Shown: positions 24,465 to 36,533, counted from the first letter of the stretch. The stretch: 64,000 bases of DNA from Actinostola sp. cb2023 (GCA_033675265.1 JAUJYZ010000229.1:1-64000); one strand, 5' to 3'. A program made the numbers and translations. The notes: a model not told the origin generated them from the sequence alone.

Positions 24465-26560
24465 CTAGAAACACATAACACGTCACTTTATTTAATATCT
24501 TCAAACCACCCCTCCCCCACTTTATGGCGTAATGGCTAATGCTTTGTATGTGCGGCGGGTTGGGTTTGCTAGTGGTCAGTTTTGAGCGTGATTTTTAAAA
24601 TCAACCAGAAATTGATTAAAAGGCGACTCGATCAGGTCCATAGTTTTACACAAAGTAGGAGCAACGCGGGTTATATAGAGATCAATATTAATGTTGGTAT
24701 CGAACCGGGAGGCTACAAGGGCCTAGATGCTTTATATAAATAAACGGACTCTTTGAGCTGTTTTTGGCTCTCCAAAACATCTTTTAGAATCATATCACAG
24801 CTAACGCAAATCAATATATGTCTAATCATTATTATTATAATTTAAAATCAATCCGTGCCAATTGCAAGCTGATCATACCGCATTCAGATTTTTTGTTTGG
24901 ACATTATTTAATAAGCCATTTTCTCTCTCTCCCCCTCACTCGCCCCTCCCTTCTTTCCCGGCCCCCGCCCACTCACCCCTCCTTACTTCTCTCCCACGAC
25001 TCTGCTCGTCAAATCGTTCATTTACTCACTTGGTTTGTGATGCTTCAGACAGCTGACAAGTGTTTTGTACTTGAATGGATTTTCACAGCAAAATGCAGAT
25101 CGACTACACCTGCACACACCGTTGTACACGTCACATCCTTTGTAAATGTTGTTACATTTGGTGTTGTACGACTGGCATTTCACCCTGTTACTGTATCGGT
25201 CCTCGAGTGCATCAGACAACACTACTGATATAGAATACAATGTATAAATGGGAATCAACCGCCAACAAGATCCAATGGATAGCTAGGGACCTTAACAACA
25301 CTACTGATATAGCTAGAATACAATGTATAAATGGGAATCAACCGCCAACAAGATCCAATGGATAGCTAGGGACCTTAACAACACTACTGATATAGAATAC
25401 AATGTATAACTGGGAATCAACCGCCAACAAGATCCAATGGATAGCTAGGGACCTTAACAACACTACTGATATAGAATACAATGTATAAATGGGAATCAAC
25501 CGCCAACAAGATCCAATGGATAGCTAGCTAGGGACCTTAACAACACTACTGATATAGAATACAATGTATAAATGGGAATCAACCGCCAACAAGATCCAAT
25601 GGATAGCTAGGGACCTTAACAACACTACTGATATAGAATACAATGTATAAATGGGAATCAACCGCCAACAAGATCCAATGGATAGCTAGGGACCTTAACA
25701 ACACTACTGATATAGAATACAATGTATAACTGGGAATCAACCGCCAACAAGATCCAATGGATAGCTAGGGACCTTAACAACACTACTGATATAGAATACA
25801 ATGTATAAATGGGAATCAACCGCCAACAAGATCCAATGGATAGCTAGGGACCTTAACAACACTACTGACATAGATTACAATGTATAAATGGGAATCAGCC
25901 GCCAACAAGATCCAATGGATAGCTAGGGACCTCTCATATGGGCGATTTCTCGCTCCCCCTCCTCCTAGCTCCCTACATAATAAAGTGAGGTCAATCCCAA
26001 GGTCAGTCATCAAAGAGACTTTCCCCTCCCCCCATGGGTTACGTGGCTCAACAGTATTGATATCGCTGTCCCAAATAGAATGACCTCCCACAAAACATAG
26101 CCTAGCTTGCGCGCAAGGAAGAAAAAAAAAGTATCGATTTCGTAGGTCAACAAAGCAACGTTTCCATGATCTGGAGAAGAAGCTAGAACACTACAGTTGT
26201 TATTCTAAAGTTATAAATACTTACGAAGCCTACATGCGACACTACGATTAAGAGGTTAACAATGACAACGACTCGGTAAAAGGATATCTAAAAAAGAGCA
26301 AGTTTTTTAAAACCTTTTTCCCCGTCACTAAACGTTGTCGCAAACAACTCGATCGATCAACTGCAGACTAACAAAACGCGACATACAGCCGCCTGAAACG
26401 ATTTGTAAAGTTAGCGAAACCTTTTGTCAAGACTGCAAGAAACCCAAAGGAACCCAGCGCTGGCGAAAACCAGAAAATTGAGTCTAACTAAACAAGAAAC
26501 AGAAGTCGCCAACAACTTACCAACAAGCCCAAGTAGTACGAAGATCACGTCGTTTTTCAT
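24348..26560 (-). CDS. Secreted cysteine-rich/EGF protein gene, first three exons
   Basis: Three exons on the minus strand join in phase: 26521-26560, 25030-25224 and 24348-24464. All the introns are phase 1, the usual arrangement for shuffled extracellular modules. The product begins with a signal peptide (MKNDVIFVLLGLV), then a cysteine-rich module of about 65 residues (pattern C-x6-C-x6-C-x6-C-x-C-x5-CC-x10-C), then an EGF-like module DPCKPNPCKHSGYCVQTKRT to CMCHGTGYYGQRCHE with six cysteines in EGF order. The first module was not recognised. Later exons were not established, so total length and any membrane anchor are unknown. I infer a secreted or surface protein. Confidence 0.75.
25030..25224 (-). 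CDS. Exon 2: cysteine-rich module
   Basis: 195-nt exon, phase 1-1, acceptor TATATCAG (a TAG three bases later is an alternative), donor GTGAGT. It encodes VLSDALEDRYSNRVKCQSYN, CNNIYKGCDVYNGVCRCSRS and FCCENPFKYKTLVSC. Eight cysteines suggest a disulfide-rich fold. No family was recognised with confidence. Confidence 0.75.
25226..25935. repeat. About 79-bp tandem array copying the exon 2 acceptor
   Basis: About eight further copies of a unit containing ACACTACTGATATAGAATAC and CAACCGCCAACAAGATCCAA, then GGATAGCTAGGGACCTTAA. On the minus strand each copy carries TATTCTATATCAG|TAGTGTTGTT, the same acceptor used by exon 2. Slight length changes come from added CTAG or TAGC. Confidence 0.93.
26521..26560 (-). 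CDS. Exon 1: signal peptide
   Basis: ATG at 26558-26560; 13 codons (MKNDVIFVLLGLV) plus one base before donor GTAAGT. Joining exon 2 extends the hydrophobic stretch to VVLSDA, a good cleavage context. An upstream in-frame ATG at 26594 is possible, but it would put a hydrophilic tail before the signal peptide. Confidence 0.75.
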
Positions 26561-26639
26561 GTTGAATGTTCTCGTGGTCGTAGACTGTATGCACACTTAG
26601 CGTTAAAGTGCCTTTGACGATTTACAATCGATCTCGTTC

Positions 26640-26646
26640 TTTTATA
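26640..26646 (-). promoter_or_regulatory. Probable TATA box of the EGF gene
   Basis: TATAAAA on the minus strand, about 80 bp upstream of the ATG. A start site about 30 bp downstream would leave a short leader of about 50 nt. Inferred from motif and position only. Confidence 0.55.
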
Positions 26647-26649
26647 AGC

Positions 26650-27780
26650 GAAGGTCAATTGTTTTGGCTTGGTTTCAGTATTATATCAAGTGGCTGTCAA
26701 ACCATGGGACCACAAACACGATTATCATGCTGTCGTATTTACGGAGCACCGGGGCTCGCCATATGACTTGTGGGAGGGGAGGGAGGGGGGGTTAAACACC
26801 CCCATAAATACCACAGGTTATAATTTGGACGACAGGCTAAGTTATTGATGTTATGTTCATTCAAGAAAATAAACCCCTTTGTGCTCTGAATCATCAGGAA
26901 TAGAGTTTGAATCAAAGTTCAAACAATCTTTTTGGTCAAAATGTGCCGAGTTTGGAGTTTGTTGTTGAATTTTTAAATAAGATCTAGATCTCGTCCCTCT
27001 CTCGTAGGGGAGAGGAGAGGGGATATAATCGCATTAGAAATACTGTACCCACTTCTATAGTCACTTCCGCACTCCGCCACCCCAGTTGAAAACAATTTGT
27101 TTTAAAGACAAAATAAATGTCTTTTGTGGTTGACAAAGCTAGACAAAGCAACTCATCGCGTATAGATATGGTAGCTAGATAACGTAGGCGTGACCTTTTA
27201 TACATTGTTGTGATCAGTAGTTATTGTGTTTAGTGGGCCAATTTGGAAACCAGTATTGTATATTTGCTGTATTTGTTCACCCACTGTAAATAAAGATGAT
27301 GATGATTATTATTATTATTATTACATGCTGTGGTTGTCTGTATACTAGACATCACGTAGATATGGTAGTTGTAACGTCCCCATGACCTATACATGCTGTG
27401 GATAGTGTATGTATGTGTTTATAAGACACGTTATCGCGCTGTCAGTACCGACTTAGCACATTAGCTTGGTTGCGATCCAACAAACTATAACACAAAAGAT
27501 GGTTTTCTTTGGCTATTGTCCAAACGTACTTAACTAATCTAAGCCCGATCAAGGAAATGAACCATGTTCCAAATATTGACAAACTAGTTACGTAATCATC
27601 CTGTGACGTCATGCTACCCACGTGTAGGCATTCTTGACTGTATAATTGTTGGTTTGTTTGCCATAGATTACTCTGTGATAATAATGAATATTTGAATGAA
27701 CACTTGATCTATAGAGTACAAACACTTCAACTGTGCAACATAAATAGTAGTATAAATAGTACTATTGAGTATTTCAAAAT
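26650..27780. other. Non-coding stretch upstream of the EGF gene
   Basis: No gene recognised. A GGGAGGGGAGGGAGGGGGGG tract lies at 26773-26793. An ATTATTATTATT run near 27305 follows ACCCACTGTAAATAAAGATG. The phrases CATGCTGTGGTTGTCTGTAT (27326) and CATGCTGTGGATAGTGTATG (27393) are related. Confidence 0.45.
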
Positions 27781-29220
27781 AACTATGATATAACGTGCGC
27801 TCTGATTGGCCAAAGGATGCGTATTCCGCGCGCTTTATGAGAGCACACAGCACACGCGCGCAGATATTCAAACATTTTTGCAACGAACAAAATTGCAAAC
27901 GTGATTTAAAATCATAATTGTATTTTATAAGAGAAATAGAAAACTTGTCCGCTGTGCTATGTGCAGATTTATAGCACTTGGGGACTGATCAGAACACTCG
28001 AGAAGGGAGAATGTTCTGATCAGTCCCCGCGTGCTCTAAAACTGCACATAGCACGCGCGCGTGCTTCTCAGTTTCTTCAATACCTCTATTGTGTTCGATT
28101 GTTAAACTGATAGTGTAATTTCGTGGAAATATAATTGCACGGTTTAGTGTTTTACTCTACAATGTAGCTTGTGGACTAAACCCAATCTTTCCAGCAATCG
28201 TTACTTCTCTATCGTTGGCTGTGTGTGTATTGTGTGTATTGATTGCTTGTATGTATTCTATATTGTATTTACGTCAAACAATGATATGTAAAATCATTTG
28301 CCCCGGCGACACTACGTTATATGAGGTGTCTGTGTACATGGGGTTCTCATGGCATGTGGGTTCGAAGGCTTGTCTGGCTGACAAACTATTTCCAGTGTAG
28401 CAAACCAACGGTGTGGGAAAACCCGAGTAATACGCCCACCCAAGGCGAGGCCGTGGGAACAACTACAAAATATAAAAACAAAAACTTGGTTCGGTCAGCT
28501 GGCAGGCTGCTTAATTTCCATCCTCAGGCTGATATTATTATTAACGGTTAAAGTTATTATTATTATTATTCATTATTATTATTATTATCATTATTACCTG
28601 TATTATTATTACTAAAAATAGAAAAAATGTTGTGTTTTTCTTCCTAGTAGTAGGCTAGTAGTAGTAGTAGGCTACGCCTCGTGAATCCACAACAATTTTG
28701 ACGATTCGATGACGCCAACCGTGGTAAATAAGAGGACATACCACGCAAACTATCGTAAATTTGTTAAATATTCTCCGTTGCTTCATTGTCTAACGTTAAC
28801 TCCTACAAAAAGATCAAGAGAACTGATTCAGTTTCCCCTCAATGTTCTACAGCTGGTGTTCATTATTGTGTTTGCGTGTGGAAACAAAATGCATGAAGTA
28901 CATAACCGAGAACGAAAACATCTTTTAGGATATCATAATTGAGTCAGTAACTGAATTATTTCTTGAACATGTAGTATATCTAGTCTCCTTCGCAGCCGTT
29001 TTTAGTTCCGTCACGTAACGGAAGGGAGCACAGGGATCCCGAAACTACGGGTGCATAGGAGAATAGTAGTATATCCTACTTTTCTTTTTTCCTTTTGAGT
29101 TCGTACTCCTTCAGCCATTTTGGTAACGAACAAAATTGCAAACTTGATTTAAGATCATAATTGTATTTTATAAAAGAACTAGAAAACTTGTCCACTGTGC
29201 TATGTGCAGTTTTGCTAAGG
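27780..29220. mobile_element. Palindromic MITE and partial duplicate
   Basis: At 27950-28065 GTGCTATGTGCAGATTTATA, GCACTTGGGGACTGATCAGA and ACATTCTC are mirrored. The left arm (CGAACAAAATTGCAAACGTG onward, 27882-27975) recurs in direct orientation at 29125-29218, so a partial copy lies 1.2 kb away. Between them no gene is supported; ATT runs lie at 28535-28605. Confidence 0.7.
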
Positions 29221-29801
29221 AAGGAAGTTTACGCTGTGTTATATGTAGAGCATTTCAAGATCTGTCTGACACCTAATAAACACTTGAACATTTTGGTTAT
29301 CTGTATGACTGCAAGGGTGCGAAAAACTGGGAGCAATGGACGAATATAGCGACTTGCTCTATAAGCCAGTTTAGAGTTTAAGTGGCGCGCGGGGCCTGGT
29401 AACGATTCGGGATTCTAGGAGCATTTTGCACTACTTTTTCTGTATTAATAAAGTATTTTCCCTGTTTACTAGTCACATACAACTGCAAGGTAATTCTAAC
29501 AGCGCTTATCAGATGTTCATTTGAATACGATAATCAGCTGAAAAACGTATCTTTCTGAATCAGCCCGCAATCTCTTAGCCTGGGAATACAGCCGCTTTTT
29601 TACGCTCGCTGTATTCGCAGGCTAGCAATCTCTGTACTCCGAATATGGTTTTACAGCAATGTCAGTACGGATGGTTTATGCTAAAACAATTAGACTACTC
29701 GTTCTCGTTTACTATGAGGATAGTCAACTGCTCGAACTAGCTCGTAGTCATTTTTATGTATTCATTTGTAAACTTCTTTGGGGGCGTATTATTATTCTCG
29801 A

Positions 29802-31198
29802 CAGGAGCCCATTACTAGGAGCCTTCCTCTCCTATAATAGGTCTGTACGACATCATTTGCACAAATTTAGCTAAAAATAGAACACTCATTATAAATTCCG
29901 CGCGATGAACCAATCATGTCGCGTCTTACACAATAGGAATTTGACGTCAGATTCAACACTGATGGCAGCCGAAAGCGTACCAGTTCTAGTGAAGAATCTG
30001 AATCTAGCTATAGTGAAATTGCAGAATAATTTCGTCGTCTGACTTCAGTACTTCATCAAGCGAGGAAGAACAATGATTGAAAACATTAAAAACAAAACAA
30101 CAAAAAACTAACTCCAGGTATTATTATTTATATCAAAACTTCAAGTGCGAGAATTTCTACAAAACAAAGCTAGCTAGTTCAAAGGCCAGTTCAAAACATC
30201 TTCTGCTCTTTCTGAGAAGGAATTCAACGATCTGGTATCATGGATAATCTGTTACGAAGAACCTAATTAAACTTGTGCAGGACTAGCAGTGAGAACCAAG
30301 CTATGAATATTCCAAACCGCCGGTGTGTTTTGCTAATTAGCACTGATTTGTTGTCTGAAACGCAGCAAAATGAATCACGAACTGAAGTAGGATTTTGTCG
30401 AAAATTCTCGACATTGCAATTGACACAAAGTTCCTTCTAAAACAGCGAAGTGAGGTACAGGGGAGCTTCTTTTTCTGTGGCCTGGATGAAGATTTTATCG
30501 CATTTTTATTCAGCGGCTGATCTTGGAGTGCCGGTTATCTTGTCTTCTTTGCCAACTGAAGTCGCCTTTGGCGAAAGAACTTCGCCATACACACAGTGAT
30601 AACCCTCTTGTTTTAGCCGGTTCTTTGCCGCTCTTTAAGGCACGGTTTGTCGGTTGAAAGTTTCAGTTGTTTTTCGACAATCTTTCGCCGGCGAAGGTCT
30701 TTAGCAAAGTGCACATTTGTGTGGTTGTTTATGTTGGCGTCGCTGTCCACTGAAACTTTGCTTCATCAGAGTCGAAATAGCACTGTGAGAACGCTTCATT
30801 CTTACGAAGACTAAATCGTGAATCAAAAACCAACAGAAGAAAGTTGATAAAACAAGAATAAACATATGAAGCGATAGGTATAAGAACGTAGAAGAATTTC
30901 GCGACATCGTGAGTCGCCAAACTAAAAGTCGCCACTAACGCTTTAGTTTATTGATACATGTGATTCATTCATTGTACACAGTTGTCTCGTTCTTGTGCAA
31001 GGGAAAAATAGACTAGGACTTCCATGGATTAAGAATATCAATATTTTGGATCAAGTCCTCGCATCTTCCGTTTGGCCGCCATTTTATTTTTCAATTTGAA
31101 ATTCTTCGGAAATTTGCATATCTAAAAATAGCCCAATTTGTGCAAATGATGTCGTATGAACCTATTACTAGAGGGAGGCTCCTAGTAATGGGCTCCTG
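29802..31198. mobile_element. hAT-like non-autonomous element
   Basis: 1,397 bp with ends CAGGAGCCCATTACTAGGAG inverted; the TIR runs about 75 bp (…GACATCATTTGCACAAATTT…CTAAAAATAG). TTCTCGA flanks both sides (29795-29801, 31199-31205). CAGG ends and a 7-8-bp duplication suggest hAT. No transposase ORF. It interrupts another palindromic MITE (TTAGACTACTCGTTCTCG at 29690; GATTAGTCTAAAA at 31204). Confidence 0.82.
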
Positions 31199-31231
31199 TT
31201 CTCGATTAGTCTAAAAAAATAGTTTTGGATA

Positions 31232-31350
31232 AAGCCGCATCTACACGAACAAGTTTTCCTTGACAAGGAAAAATTGGCGATGTTTTTGTCGTCTACACGA
31301 GCAAGTCTTCCTTGTCAAGGAAAATTTACTCGTGTAGATTCGGCTTAACA
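31232..31350. mobile_element. Short palindromic MITE
   Basis: AAGCCGCATCTACACGAACA and AGTTTTCCTTGACAAGG are inverted as CCTTGTCAAGGAAAATTTAC plus TCGTGTAGATTCGGCTTAA. About 119 bp. Confidence 0.85.
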
Positions 31351-32170
31351 CAAGACAACTTGGGTTGAATCAGTTTGTCATTTATTCCATCATTATGTTC
31401 AATAAGAAGCAATTCCATGCAGAGTACAAGTACTTTTACTCAAACACTACAGCCATATACAAGCCGTCATGGCGTCAACTTGGTGAAATATTCCAATACA
31501 AACAAACTTTATACATGGTTTTCCTTGTCAGAGTGATTCCAATAAACTTAGGCAAGAGTGATTGCAATAAACCCGGGAATAAAAATTGAATGTTAGTGTG
31601 TAATAGTTTAATAAACACAAAAGAAAACAATGGAAATACGGTCTATTATATAGTGTCTATTAGTCTAGTAGAGTGGTTTTCATTAGAGTGATTTTCATAA
31701 ATCTGTGAAGTAATGTTTCAAAGCCGAGAATGAGGCGAAGCCGAGGACTGGAACCCCGTAGTGCTAATACGCCGAATTCGACAGATTTTGGAACGACTCA
31801 CTCTAACCCGTGTGAAGCATAGTCAGATAAACACAATGATAGAAAACAGAAGAATTAGAGCAAAGTAGTGCTAAATAAGCTAAAGTGTATTTCACGGGTT
31901 TATGAAAACCACTCTTAACTGTTTCACGGGTTTATTGCAATCACTTTTCTAATTAGTTCTCAATATTTATTAGATGCCAAGAAACAAAACGTCATTGTCT
32001 TCTAATACAATGTATATATTATATATATCGTACATATAAACTCACACGGCCTGCCTCGATTAGCTTTGCTATATACCTGCAGGTCGTGTGAAATATTGTA
32101 AATATTTATTTCATAAAGATTGATTGATTAAAGATTGATTAGAACAGAGTGAGTGTCTAATAGTGTCTAA

Positions 32171-32291
32171 GGCCTAGTTCAGACGTCGTGCTAATCATCA
32201 GCCGTTCTCATTTCAAACAATAGATATTGAGGCGGCTTCTTTTTAAGTAATTAAGAACGGCTCTTGGAAAGTACGGCGTTTGAACAAGGCC
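32171..32291. mobile_element. PIF/Harbinger-like MITE, copy 1
   Basis: 121 bp, TIR GGCCTAGTTCAGACG / GGCCTTGTTCAAACG, TAA duplication (32168-32170, 32292-32294). Same length as copy 2 at 50260. Confidence 0.85.
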
Positions 32292-32423
32292 TAATGGTTT
32301 GCAATACACGTCACGGCGGCCATCTTGGTTGAACTTCAACAAAAGATTGCTCATTAGTGTCTATTGTTTGTTCAACCAACATGGCCGCCGTGTCTTGATT
32401 CTCAAGGGATTGATTGCAAACCA
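32291..32423. mobile_element. Palindromic MITE with GCGGCCATGTTGG core
   Basis: GGTTTGCAATACACGTCACG, GCGGCCATCTTGGTTGAAC is mirrored by GTTCAACCAACATGGCCGCC to GATTGATTGCAAACC. A relative lies at 52160-52288. Confidence 0.8.
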
Positions 32424-32639
32424 AGAATTGGTGGAGTTAGTAATGTCCGGGTTTATTGGAATCACTCTGTCTCCACTGATTCACTTACACTAACAGTGAA
32501 ACTCAGGCCTGCAGACGTTTGTATAACCAAACGCTTGTACTAGATATCATCCAGGAATATATCACCAATTGAACGGCACTTCTCTAATGGGGAAACTACC
32601 CCAAAACTGGCTTACAATTTAAGGTTTGTAACTGTGTGG

Positions 32640-32950
32640 CCATTATCAAATCGAGCAGGAAACTCACCAAGTCCGTAAAACTAATTCAATAAGAAACTTT
32701 CATCATTTTCTGAGAGAGCAACAAACTTACTGCAACTTCGGCTTAATATTGACGATGCTAGAGGCATCATTTTTCCCATCAAACTGTAAATTTTTGATGT
32801 TGTTGCCCATTCACTGTAAAATTTTGGCTGGACAACACAATTTCAAAAGGGATAATTCCGATAGAATTACACTCACATCAAAAAGAGATGCTCTTTCAGC
32901 ATGAACTTAATTTCATAATTACATTAATTCTAATAAACTCGTTCCCAGGG
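32640..32950. repeat. Partial relative of the 35992-36533 element
   Basis: CCAAGTCCGTAAAACTAATT, CAATAAGAAACTTTCATCAT and TTACATTAATTCTAATAAAC, CTCGTTCCCAG match the inner region of 35992-36533, so this is an internal fragment lacking the terminal repeats. Confidence 0.75.
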
Positions 32951-33706
32951 CTCGATTTGGGGGTTTTCCAGGCACTTTGCACAAGCAGGGGAGGGATAGG
33001 AAGATTACACTTTAAAGGCAGCGACAATGAGGCATTTGCAAGTAAGTGAGGACTGGACGGGGTTTCAAGTCCGAGGCGAAGCCGAGGACTTGAAACCCCG
33101 TTCACGGTCCTCATTGTCGGCCTTTGAACTACTTCTAAAACGAATTAATTATTCGGGAGGAATTTGTTTATTGAAATGGCAATAGTATTCAGAAATTAAG
33201 TTATTGATTTATATGATATTTCTATTCCAAGGACTTGAACTGATATTTCCAGTCCTAGGACTTGAAATAATATTTCAAAGTACTCTAGAGCGGACTTTCC
33301 GGGGTATCCAGTTCCATCATGTGACCAAATTGAGGGCACCTGGTTGGCTGTTTTCCTCATGAATAATTAATGAGTTTTTGAATGATTGTTCGCTGACCAG
33401 TACACTATTAAAATCTTTTCTGATCTAAAAACGTAGTCATTCCACGAGATAAAATATTGACAGAGGGAAAAGCGAGGGACTTCATTATTATGGACTTGTA
33501 CTAGTTATTGTTGAATATTTTGCTCTAAATCGAGGCTACTGCTGACACCTTCCTGAACTGACCACGAGCAACTGGTCAGGAAGGTTTAGTGAGCCTGCGA
33601 TGCGGGCTGAAGTCGGTCAGCAACACAGGCTGGCTAGTTTACTAAATCATGCATGCAGAACCCATGCACATGCCATCAACACATCAAACAAAGATTAAAT
33701 ATAATA
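32951..33706. other. Non-coding stretch with a palindrome
   Basis: GACGGGGTTTCAAGTCCGAG is mirrored by CGAGGACTTGAAACCCCGTT (33056-33106) around GGCGAAGCC, and GACAATGAGGC and GCCTCATTGTC-like ends extend it. No gene recognised. Confidence 0.6.
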
Positions 33707-34140
33707 CAGTAAAAACCCGCATAAAAGAACCCCTATTTTTCTAAGTCAGGCTGAAATGGTTCTTATATATTGGGTGTCTAGTGAGAAAACAGGCTGAATA
33801 GGTTCTTAACAGGTTCTTATTTACAGGGCACAAAAAAAAAACAATTGTTCCTGATACAGTATGGTGTATTTCCTTACAATTTGTTTTAATTAGTGAACTA
33901 TTGACCCTGAAAGGTCTAATATTCACACTAAACATTAACAACTCAACTGTATAGTAAATATAATATTTCTGAATATTCAGCACCGACTGTACCTATGTGT
34001 TCTGAGCTTTAGTCATTTTTCACATAAGAACCTGCTTCATTTGTCAGTCTGAACTGGTTCTTATATATTGGATGCTTAATTGGCTAAATTTCAGTCTGGA
34101 GGTTCATAATCTGCAGTTTCTTATATGCGGGTTTTTACTG
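33707..34140. mobile_element. Mariner-like MITE (434 bp)
   Basis: TIR CAGTAAAAACCCGCATAAAA with inverse ending GCGGGTTTTTACTG, TA on each side (33705-33706, 34141-34142). It contains GGTTCTTATATATTGGRTG twice in direct orientation (33759, 34050). No ORF of its own. Confidence 0.92.
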
Positions 34141-34142
34141 TA

Positions 34143-35487
34143 ATGCAGTCTCCCATGCTACTGACTCGCAATTCATTATTCTAACTCCTATCGTCCATCC
34201 AACACCTTTAGGTCTTGAAAGACCTTAGAAAAATAATTTAAATAGGACACTACTTTATCAATATATATCATATACTATGACTACGGTATTCTTTAGGACC
34301 TATACATGCTTTTACTAAGACAGCCAATGACTGCAGTAAAATAACATTGACAGAATCTAAGAGTGCAGACTGTACCCGTGAAACAAAACTAACGCGTTGG
34401 AGTCTATAATTGCTTCTCTTTACTGTACTAAAGACACCCGTTGACCAACTCGTGAATTACCACCCGCTCCCCGAGAGTTGTGAGCCTGCGATGTACTTCA
34501 GTGGCAACGTAATGAAAGTTTACAGCCGAGTGATTGATTCCAAAATTGTCCCAATGTCATCCCTATAACTCGTGGATTACATAATCTATGTTAAAAAGTA
34601 GTACGCAACTATCATTCAACCAGAACATCATTTTCTTCACACTGCTTTGCATTTAGTTGATATTTTGATGCTATTAAACCAATCTCGTTCACAGAGTCGC
34701 CCGCGGCTTTTATGGCTTGCGGTTGGACGCCACGTGGAACGACATTGCTATTAAACCGTCCAAACTTGGTGATGTTTAACGGGTATAGTGTCTGTACTCT
34801 AGAAGTCGTGTCGACCGGCAAACTACAGTACTAACCATAATGCAACACGGTCAACCAAATCAATCAAACAATCATTTGTAAAGGAAGTAAAAATGAAAGA
34901 TGGAAGGAAACTTTGAAGGGAAGAAAAAATGAAAGAAATAGAAGTAAAAGATGGGAGAATGGCTCTCATTTTCTTTGTTCTCATTTTGTGTTTGGACAAC
35001 TTTTGACCAAATTCTGCACATTAAACGACAAAAGATGAAAACAAAGAGACATCAATACAAAACAAAAATATATAACTTGTTCTTTTTTTCTTATTCTCCA
35101 TTGTTGCAGCTATTTACACAGAAACAAACGTAATTGTTTGTAATAAACTTTAGTAATTTATAAATGAGAAGAGCCTAAAACGCCATTCAAACGACCAAAA
35201 ATATACAGTCCCAAAAGACAGGAAAAAGTGTTAATCAACTAAAGGTTTTACTATTAGACTCTACCAATGCTCCGTGTGATGATAAGACACCACATTAACT
35301 AAATAAATGGACACATAGCCCTTCTTCAGGGTAAAAGAAAACCGCTATCAGCTTTGTAAATATGCTGGGCGTCTTTTTAAAGAAAGTTTAGACTGTTGTG
35401 ACACCAGCCACATAGTAAATTTGGGTTCAAGATAAAATATATGTTTCGTATGTTCGTCTGTCTGTCTGTCTTATAGCTATCCGTATA
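34143..35487. other. Non-coding stretch
   Basis: No supported gene. A 69-codon minus ORF (34612-34821) looks protein-like in part (NITKFGRFNSNVVPRGVQPQ) but has no recognised relatives and no flanking exon; it is not called. A GTAAAAGATGGGAGAATGG-type AAAGAT run lies near 34890-34960. Confidence 0.4.
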
Positions 35488-35940
35488 CACCTATTTCAAA
35501 AAAAGGTTGTCGAAGACATAGGCAATAGGTTATAGGTCGTTCCAAGACCGAGTTGCATTATGGTAACAGCTTAAATGTCGTGGATGCCAGAGAAAATTGG
35601 CTCTTTCTTGGTGTTGCAAGGCACCTGAGGCATGAAGATAATAAAACAATAACCAAGAATAATGAATTTGAAGCTGAACAATACCCTGCAATACAATAAC
35701 CCTTAACCCAGAATACAATAAAGCTTGCAACACCAAGAAAGACCCAGAAAATTCGATTCAAAATTTGTCTTGTCCTGTTTGAAATGAAATTAGTTACGAT
35801 ATCATACAGCTTTTCATACAGGAAGTGCTATTTTTGGCTATTCAAGCTGTTACCATAATGCAGTTCGGTCTTGGAACGACCTATAACCTATTGCCCGGCC
35901 TATAGTTTGATGTCTTCAACAACGTTTTTTGAAATAGGTG
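35488..35940. mobile_element. TIR element beside a TCTG microsatellite
   Basis: CACCTATTTCAAAAAAAGGT, TGTCGAAGACAT and GGTTATAGGTCGTTCCAAGA, CCGAGTTGCATTATGGTAAC are all inverted at 35840-35940; 453 bp. It sits in (TGTC)n. Confidence 0.88.
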
Positions 35941-35991
35941 CATCTCTCTTTCATCGTGTCTGTCTGTCTGTCTTATGTTTTCAGTAGATTT

Positions 35992-36533
35992 TAGAGTGCA
36001 AACACTAAAACCATGAAACAGTACTAACTAATTAGTACTAAATGCACCAATGAAACAATTGGCCATTACAAAAAAGAGCAGGGGACTGGGACCAAGTCCG
36101 TAAAATTAATTCAATAAGAAACTAACAAAAGTGGGCATCATTTTCTGACAGAGCAGATCAAACTTAGCTAATCTGGAAAGTTTGGTGAACTTTGGCTTAA
36201 TATTTACGATGCTAGAGGGCATCAAAGATGTACATTTTCCCATACAAACTCTGTATTTTTTTACGTTGTCTACCCAAACCATACATTCACTGTAAAATCT
36301 CAAAATTTCAAAAGTTTATAATTCCGACAGAATTCACTCAAGTCACATCAAACTCTGCACATATGATAATTTCAACATGTTGTTTCATGTCATAAACTTA
36401 ATTTCGTAATTACATTAATTCTAATAAACTCGTTCCCAGTCCCCTGCTCTTTTTTGTAATGGCCAATAGAAATAGCACTATTTAGTACTATTTAAAGTTA
36501 GCACTGTTTCACGGTTTTAGTGTTTGCACTCTA
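35992..36533. mobile_element. TIR element downstream of the JIP stop
   Basis: TAGAGTGCAAACACTAAAAC and CATGAAACAGT are inverted at 36504-36533, with a second inverted pair GGCCATTACAAAAAAGAGCA, GGGGACTGGGA (36061 and about 36435-36465). 542 bp. A fragment of its interior is at 32640-32950. The second pair may mark a nested element. Confidence 0.85.

Larger units (their letters stand above)
31529..32469. mobile_element. Element with three nested TIR pairs
   Basis: Outer CAGAGTGATTCCAATAAAC (31529; inverse ends 32469), middle AGAGTGATTGCAATAAACCC (31556; inverse 31928-31947), inner AGAGTGGTTTTCATTAGAGT (31671; inverse near 31898-31917). All three share an AGAGTGRTT…AATAAAC-like end. Two other MITEs (32171-32291, 32291-32423) lie in its right part. 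Confidence 0.7.

Noticed and set aside
34612..34821. 69-codon minus ORF with protein-like stretches
   Set aside because: No recognised domain, no neighbouring exon, and the length is within chance for this DNA.
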